This document shows, one piece after another, positions 59,931 to 64,000 of a DNA stretch of 64,000 nt. The stretch's first letter is position 1, and each line of letters starts with the position of its first letter. The position numbers and the translations under genes were made by a program. The stretch is from assembly GCA_903910555.1 (NCBI GenBank), contig CAIVZZ010000001.1, positions 1-64,000 on the forward strand, given 5' to 3'. The stretch is from an uncultured Gemmatimonadota bacterium (GTDB lineage Bacteria; Gemmatimonadota; Gemmatimonadetes; Gemmatimonadales; Gemmatimonadaceae). The notes beneath the pieces were generated by a model. That model made no database searches and was not told where the DNA came from. It worked only from the letters and a program-made list of their open reading frames with translations.

Positions 59931-60611
59931 TTAGTAGCGAATCCCGGTCGCCGTATAGTCCTTCCCCATCTTGTTCTGGTGCGCGACCTGCTTGAATCCC
60001 CGCGCATCGAGCGTGACGTCTGCATTGGCGAGTCCGGCGGCCGGAACCTCAATCTCCTGCACCACTTCCGGGGCACGCTCATGCCACACGTGCATTTGCC
60101 ACTTTCCCGGGGGCACGGACGGAATCTTCCAGCGCGCGTCCGCTCCCGCCTGCGTGAAATACGGCGTGCTCACCACTACCACGTACGCCGTCATCTGCGC
60201 GTGGATATTGCAATAGACGGGAAACGCACCGGCCTTTTTGAACTGCGTCGACTTCGTGATGTGGTTCCCGTATTCACCCAAGTCGAACGACGCGCCGGGC
60301 GCGGTCGAAAAAATATTGTGTGTGAACGGATCCTGATTAGCGTATTCTACCGTCGACCCCGTGGTGACCACGCGTACCCGAGGAGAGAACTGGCGGCCGT
60401 TCATCGCCATCTGCGCCTTGCTCTCCGCGAATCGCGCCGGCGCACCTTTTGGCACTAGATAGACTACGGTCGCATCGAAATCTTTGGTCGTCTCACCCGG
60501 CTTTTCCTGCATGGCGACTCGACCGGACACCGCGCTCTGTGCGATGCCGGCTCGCGCCGCGAACAGCGCCGCTGCAAGCGATATGAATCTCAATCCGGTT
60601 TGAACTCTCAC
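59931..60611 (-). CDS. Exported cupredoxin (plastocyanin-like) protein
   Basis: A 226-residue secreted protein (signal MRVQTGLRFISLAAALFAARAGIAQ). The type I copper ligands are visible: H98 in DPFTHNIFS, C134 and H137 in FPVYCNIHAQM, with M140 as axial ligand. It is therefore probably an electron carrier or copper protein. Residues about 150-215 add a carboxypeptidase-regulatory-like or beta domain (WKIPSVPPGKWQMHVWHE). GTG 60611 has an AGGAGT ribosome-binding site. It is divergent from the porin gene with a 13-bp gap and upstream of the kinase gene. Confidence 0.83.
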   Translation of the reverse strand: MRVQTGLRFISLAAALFAARAGIAQSAVSGRVAMQEKPGETTKDFDATVVYLVPKGAPARFAESKAQMAMNGRQFSPRVRVVTTGSTVEYANQDPFTHNIFSTAPGASFDLGEYGNHITKSTQFKKAGAFPVYCNIHAQMTAYVVVVSTPYFTQAGADARWKIPSVPPGKWQMHVWHERAPEVVQEIEVPAAGLANADVTLDARGFKQVAHQNKMGKDYTATGIRY

Positions 60612-60624
60612 GCGTGGACTCCTG

Positions 60625-61953
60625 ATGAAAAAAACCCGAGTAACCCAGCTGGGCGTTCACCGCAACGATAGAGCCGCCACGTCGCGGTGGTCAAGCATTG
60701 TAGCCATTGGAACGCTCGCCGCGTCCCTCTGCGTGCCCGGCACAGCCACGGCGCAGGACACGAGCCGGGTCAAACCGGACTCGATCGCCGCGCGCCTCGA
60801 CCGCGCCGAAGAGCAGATCCGCCTGCTCCAGCAGGAGCTCGCCGCCGAATCCGAAAGCAAAGTCACGACGCGCTCGCGGATGAAACTCGAGTTCAACGGG
60901 CGCGTGCTGGTGACCGGCTTTTCCAACTCGCGCCGCGTCAACAACGTCGACAACCCACAATTTGTACGTCCCGACACCGCAAGTGGATTGCCGCAGGGGG
61001 GCGCGGGGATGGCGATTCGCCAAACGACACTCGGCCTGGCGGTCTCCGCCCCGGAGGTCTTCGGCGGCAACTTCCACGGCGATCTCGACGTCGATTTCTA
61101 CGGCGGACAGCAGCCGAGCACGGGGGGCCGGACATTCCCGTTGCTCCGGCTCCGCACCGCGCGGGCGATGGTCAAGTGGACGTACGGAGAGTTGCTCATT
61201 GGCCAGGAATCACCGCTGATCGCGGCCGTGAACCCGGTGAGTTTGGCCGCGGTTGGAACGCCTGATTTTGCCGGCGCTGGAAATCTCTGGCTATGGCTGC
61301 CACAGATCCGCGGCGGCATCGAGACCGGCGGAAAAGTGAGCATCGGAGTCCAGGCTGCGGTGCTCGCGCCGACGAGCGGTGATCCGGCGAACGTGTTCGA
61401 TACCGACGACGATGCAGCCGAGCATTCGAGCCGCCCGTATTTGCAGGGACGTGTGCATGTGCGCTGGGGCGCCGACGATATGGCCGGCGATATCGGAGTC
61501 GGGGTGCACCAGGGATGGCTCGCGACGAAGGGCGACTCGCTGATTTCCAGCTCGGCGGTCGCGGTCGACGTTTTGCTTCCCGTGACGCGATGGTTCGAAA
61601 TTCGTGGCGAGGCATTTCAGGGGCAGGCGCTGAAGGGACTCGGCGGCGGCGGCATCGGCCAGGGACTTGGCCTCAACGGCGTGCCGGTTCACACGAGTGG
61701 CGGCTGGGCGCAGGTGAACTTCAAACCGACATCACGCGTGCTGCTCGGCGCGGGCTACGGAATGGACGACCCGCGCGATTCAGATCTCGCGCCGGGATCA
61801 CGTTTAAAGAACGTGGTGCGTGAGGCGCATATCCATGTGCGACCGGGCGGACCGTTTGTTTTCGGCTTCGAGTACCGCCGGCTGGAGACGACCTACTCCA
61901 CCGGCGTGCTCGGCAACGATCACATCAATCTTTCGGCGGGGATTGAGTTCTGA
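60625..61953 (+). CDS. Outer-membrane porin-like protein with N-terminal coiled coil
   Basis: A 442-residue protein. A signal peptide (IVAIGTLAASLCVPGTATAQ) is followed by a coiled-coil-like helix (DSIAARLDRAEEQIRLLQQELAAE) as in trimeric porins of the DcaP/OprP-like type. The rest consists of amphipathic strands (LEFNGRVLVTGFSNS, FHGDLDVDFYGG, ARAMVKWTYGELLIGQE, HVRWGADDMAGDIGVGVHQG) ending in NLSAGIEF with a terminal Phe, the usual signal for barrel assembly. The passenger solute is unknown. The last 29 bases overlap the convergent methyltransferase gene. Confidence 0.83.
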   Translation: MKKTRVTQLGVHRNDRAATSRWSSIVAIGTLAASLCVPGTATAQDTSRVKPDSIAARLDRAEEQIRLLQQELAAESESKVTTRSRMKLEFNGRVLVTGFSNSRRVNNVDNPQFVRPDTASGLPQGGAGMAIRQTTLGLAVSAPEVFGGNFHGDLDVDFYGGQQPSTGGRTFPLLRLRTARAMVKWTYGELLIGQESPLIAAVNPVSLAAVGTPDFAGAGNLWLWLPQIRGGIETGGKVSIGVQAAVLAPTSGDPANVFDTDDDAAEHSSRPYLQGRVHVRWGADDMAGDIGVGVHQGWLATKGDSLISSSAVAVDVLLPVTRWFEIRGEAFQGQALKGLGGGGIGQGLGLNGVPVHTSGGWAQVNFKPTSRVLLGAGYGMDDPRDSDLAPGSRLKNVVREAHIHVRPGGPFVFGFEYRRLETTYSTGVLGNDHINLSAGIEF

Positions 61954-63142
61954 CCGGTGAAACAGGGGGAACGTCAGCGCGCATGAGGCGCACGGGAATC
62001 CCGCCGTTCTTAAACTTGAGCGCTTCACGCAGCTGAAGTTTGAGCTGCGCGTCCATCGCACGATCGGCGGAGAGGAACGCGACGGTCCATCCGGCGCATT
62101 TCGCACGCGCAACGTTTCCCAGCTGGGCGTAGAGATTTCGCACTTCGCCTCCCGGACTCGCGCGCACTCCGTATGGCGGATTCATGAGGAGAATGCCGGG
62201 GGCCGCCGGGGGCGTGATTCCGGTGAGCGCACCGCGCCGAACTTCGATGTCGGCTGCGACGCCGGCGCGTTCTGCGTTGGACAGCGTTGCGGCTGCACCG
62301 CCTGCGTCGCGGTCGCTTGCGACGATCGGAGATCCCGCACGCGGAAGAATCTCTGCGCGCGCCGCGTCCCGCCGTTCTGCGAACTTCTTCGTCGGCGCCG
62401 CCGGCCAGCGCTCACAGGCAAAAGACCGATTGATGCCGGGCGCGATGCGCCGCGCGATCAGCGCCGCCTCGATCGCGATCGTACCTGCGCCGCACATCGG
62501 ATCCATCAGTGGAACCCTGCCGTCGTATTCCACAGCAACCAGCATCGCCGCGGCAAGCGTCTCGCGCAGCGGCGCTTTTGCGATGGCGAGACGATACCCG
62601 CGGCGATGCAGCAGTTCACCCGAGCTGTCGATGCTGATCGTGCACACGTCTTTGACGAAACGCACGAGAAAAAGCTGTGCTTCGGGCTCGGGGACGTCGA
62701 TGTCGGAATCGTCGTCTGCTTCTTTCTTTGCGCCGGTGATCGTGACGCCGGCAACCCGTCGCTTGATCGCATCGCCTACCCGCTGCGCCACGCCGTCCGA
62801 GTGATACAGCCTCGACTTTCGGCACGTCACACGCAGACGCACCGCGCTGCCCGGCGCGACGAGTTCGTCCCAGCGCACATTGCGTGAAAGCTTTTCGAGT
62901 TCGTGGAATGCCGTCGCGCGAAACTCGGCGACGCGCACGATCACGCGGCTTACCGTTCGCAGCCGGAGATTCGCCTCGAACAGCTCGGTGTCGCTCGCGC
63001 GGAACGCGATGCCACCCGGCTCGATGTCCCCGGGTCTGATCCCTATAGCGCGAAGTTCCGCGACCGCGAGCTGCTCGAGCCCCGGCGCGACAACAGCGTA
63101 GCAGTCGCGATTGATTTTCTTCGCAGCGTGCACGGCGCTCAC
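61925..63142 (-). CDS. RlmL/TrmN-type THUMP-domain RNA methyltransferase
   Basis: A 405-residue S-adenosylmethionine-dependent enzyme. The N-terminal part has a THUMP-like RNA-binding region (about 10-170: CYAVVAPGLEQLAVAELRAIGI, RVTCRKSRLYHSDGVAQRVGDAI). The catalytic half has the SAM-binding DPMCGAGTIAIEAALIA and the target-base motif MNPPYG. This is the arrangement of N2-guanine methyltransferases of 23S rRNA (RlmL/YcbY) and of some tRNAs. GTG 63142 overlaps the msrQ stop (GTGA), fixing the start. Its 3' end overlaps the porin gene. Confidence 0.87.
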   Translation of the reverse strand: MSAVHAAKKINRDCYAVVAPGLEQLAVAELRAIGIRPGDIEPGGIAFRASDTELFEANLRLRTVSRVIVRVAEFRATAFHELEKLSRNVRWDELVAPGSAVRLRVTCRKSRLYHSDGVAQRVGDAIKRRVAGVTITGAKKEADDDSDIDVPEPEAQLFLVRFVKDVCTISIDSSGELLHRRGYRLAIAKAPLRETLAAAMLVAVEYDGRVPLMDPMCGAGTIAIEAALIARRIAPGINRSFACERWPAAPTKKFAERRDAARAEILPRAGSPIVASDRDAGGAAATLSNAERAGVAADIEVRRGALTGITPPAAPGILLMNPPYGVRASPGGEVRNLYAQLGNVARAKCAGWTVAFLSADRAMDAQLKLQLREALKFKNGGIPVRLMRADVPPVSPVRTQSPPKD

Positions 63143-63783
63143 GCGGATACCGGTGTGGACGGCGTGCCGTGCCGCGACCGCCATCGTACGACACGCCATC
63201 CGAGCAGCGTCGCGACGACTATCGCGTAGATCAGGGGATCGGTGATGTCCTTCTTCACGGCCATCCAGTAGTGAATCACGCCGAGTATCGCGATGGGATA
63301 GATGAGTGTGTGGAGCCTGTTCCAGCGCCTGCCGCCGAGGCGGCGGATGCTGTTACGTGTGGACGTGAGCGCGAGCGGAATCATGCAGAGCAGCGCCGCC
63401 ATCCCGACCATGATGTACGGACGCTTCGCGAGATCTTTCACGAGTTCGCCCCAATCGAGCTGCACGTCGAGCAGCGCGTAGGTGAGCCAGTGCAGCATAA
63501 GGTAGCCGAACGCAAAGAGTCCGAGCGTACGGCGGTGTTTGGCGAGCCAGTTCCACCCCGTGAGTTGGCGGAGCGGCGTGATCGAGAGCGTCGCGATGAT
63601 GAAGCGCAGTGTCCACTGACCGAGATAGTGCTCGCCCTCTTTCACCGGGTTCGAGCCGAAGAATCGCGTGTGCGTGATGATGTCGGAGGCCATCGCCGCG
63701 ACGCCGATCAATGCCGGTACGCAGCAGACGGCGATCAGCGCGAAAGCAAAGCGCCGCGGCTCGCGCCAGTCACGAGAGCTCAA
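63139..63783 (-). CDS. msrQ: MsrQ, heme-binding membrane subunit of methionine sulfoxide reductase
   Basis: A 214-residue inner-membrane protein that passes quinone electrons via heme to periplasmic MsrP. About six helices carry the ferric-reductase-like histidines in YLGQWTLRFI, LGLFAFGYLMLHWLTYALLD and RLHTLIYPIAILGVIHYWMAVKKD. TTG 63783 is the best start: it lies one base after the msrP stop and gives normal family length. The next gene, a methyltransferase, starts inside its stop codon. Confidence 0.92.
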   Translation of the reverse strand: MSSRDWREPRRFAFALIAVCCVPALIGVAAMASDIITHTRFFGSNPVKEGEHYLGQWTLRFIIATLSITPLRQLTGWNWLAKHRRTLGLFAFGYLMLHWLTYALLDVQLDWGELVKDLAKRPYIMVGMAALLCMIPLALTSTRNSIRRLGGRRWNRLHTLIYPIAILGVIHYWMAVKKDITDPLIYAIVVATLLGWRVVRWRSRHGTPSTPVSA

Positions 63784-63784
63784 C

Positions 63785-64000
63785 TCAGTAGTTCTTTCGG
63801 AGATCCATCCCCGCGTACATCGAGCCAACCTGATCCGCGTAGCCGTTGAACATCAGGGTCTTTCGTTTGAAAAACTCCCCGATGCGACGCTCTGTCGCCT
63901 GACTCCACCGCGGATGATCCACGGTCGGATTCACATTGGAGTAGAAGCCGTATTCGTTCGCCGCCGCCTGATTCCACGCGGTCTTCGGCTGCGAGTCGGT
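63785..64000 (-). CDS. msrP: MsrP, catalytic subunit of periplasmic methionine sulfoxide reductase (C-terminal part)
   Basis: The last 71 residues of a molybdopterin protein of the MsrP (YedY) family. The visible stretch matches the family end: [40 protein letters not shown] then [22 protein letters not shown]. It repairs oxidised Met residues in the periplasm, receiving electrons from MsrQ encoded directly downstream. The N-terminal part, including the cofactor-ligating Cys and the Tat signal, lies beyond the window. Confidence 0.93.
   Translation of the reverse strand, partial: TDSQPKTAWNQAAANEYGFYSNVNPTVDHPRWSQATERRIGEFFKRKTLMFNGYADQVGSMYAGMDLRKNY

Overview
This is a GC-rich bacterial chromosome segment carrying about 60 genes. 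Secreted proteins with lipoboxes, outer-membrane beta-barrels and a porin point to a cell with two membranes. The mixture (ThyX thymidylate synthase, a NadB-NadA-NadC operon, a DUF1800/DUF1501 pair, TldD/TldE, a Rho with a disordered N-terminus, many GTG starts) suggests Gemmatimonadota or a relative. That placement is inference from gene families; no rRNA or tRNA is visible to fix it.

Layout. 1-141: edge of an IS3-type element. 199-4865 (minus): gyrA, a membrane-channel-like protein, a zinc-binding dehydrogenase and a zinc ribbon. 4878-8253: sucB and lpd of the 2-oxoglutarate dehydrogenase complex around a beta-barrel gene; sucA lies 50 kb away at 55056-57824. 8250-11879: DinB-like protein and tldD-tldE. 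11945-15437 (minus): an ECF sigma factor with a small companion, a degenerate SGNH-fold lipoprotein, a CoA-transferase. 15724-22069: an eight-gene plus-strand operon running from a phasin/histone-H1-like protein through an M20 peptidase, a variant RNase H and zinc ribbon to a squalene/phytoene synthase. 22096-22731: a small heat-shock protein behind a sigma-54-type promoter with three phased operators. 22874-32988: thyX, DUF1800/DUF1501, polysaccharide deacetylase, TPR proteins, a tiny lipopeptide, an AraC-type regulator with response regulator, and a histidine-kinase dimerisation domain without an ATPase. 33278-39810: rho, M20 dipeptidase, glycosyltransferase, YyaL-type thioredoxin protein. 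39637-43254: nadB-nadA-nadC and zinc ribbon. 43307-49151: a complete BMP-type nucleoside ABC importer and an MFS transporter. 49140-60611 (minus): ANTAR response regulator, a second ATPase-less DHp protein, an ndh remnant, a sodium:solute symporter with a 35-residue membrane peptide, a PIG-L-type protein, sucA, a membrane Ser/Thr kinase and a cupredoxin. 60625-64000: porin, 23S rRNA-type methyltransferase, msrQ and the end of msrP.

Cross-cutting signals. Genes are very tightly packed: ATGA/GTGA overlaps inside operons, 3' overlaps of convergent genes, and divergent start codons only 12-20 bp apart. Nine promoter-proximal genes have a TANNNT -10-like box 4-6 nt before the ATG or GTG, which fits leaderless transcription. 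Other striking points are two stand-alone DHp domains, an RNase H lacking two of four catalytic acids, an SGNH protein lacking its Ser and His, a Q/N-rich Rho, heptamer repeats shared between sucB and the thyX 3' flank, and operator arrays with 21-bp phasing. No intergenic stretch exceeds 300 bases; the longest (15438-15723 and 32989-33277) are described as features. No CRISPR array, tRNA, rRNA or phage module was seen.
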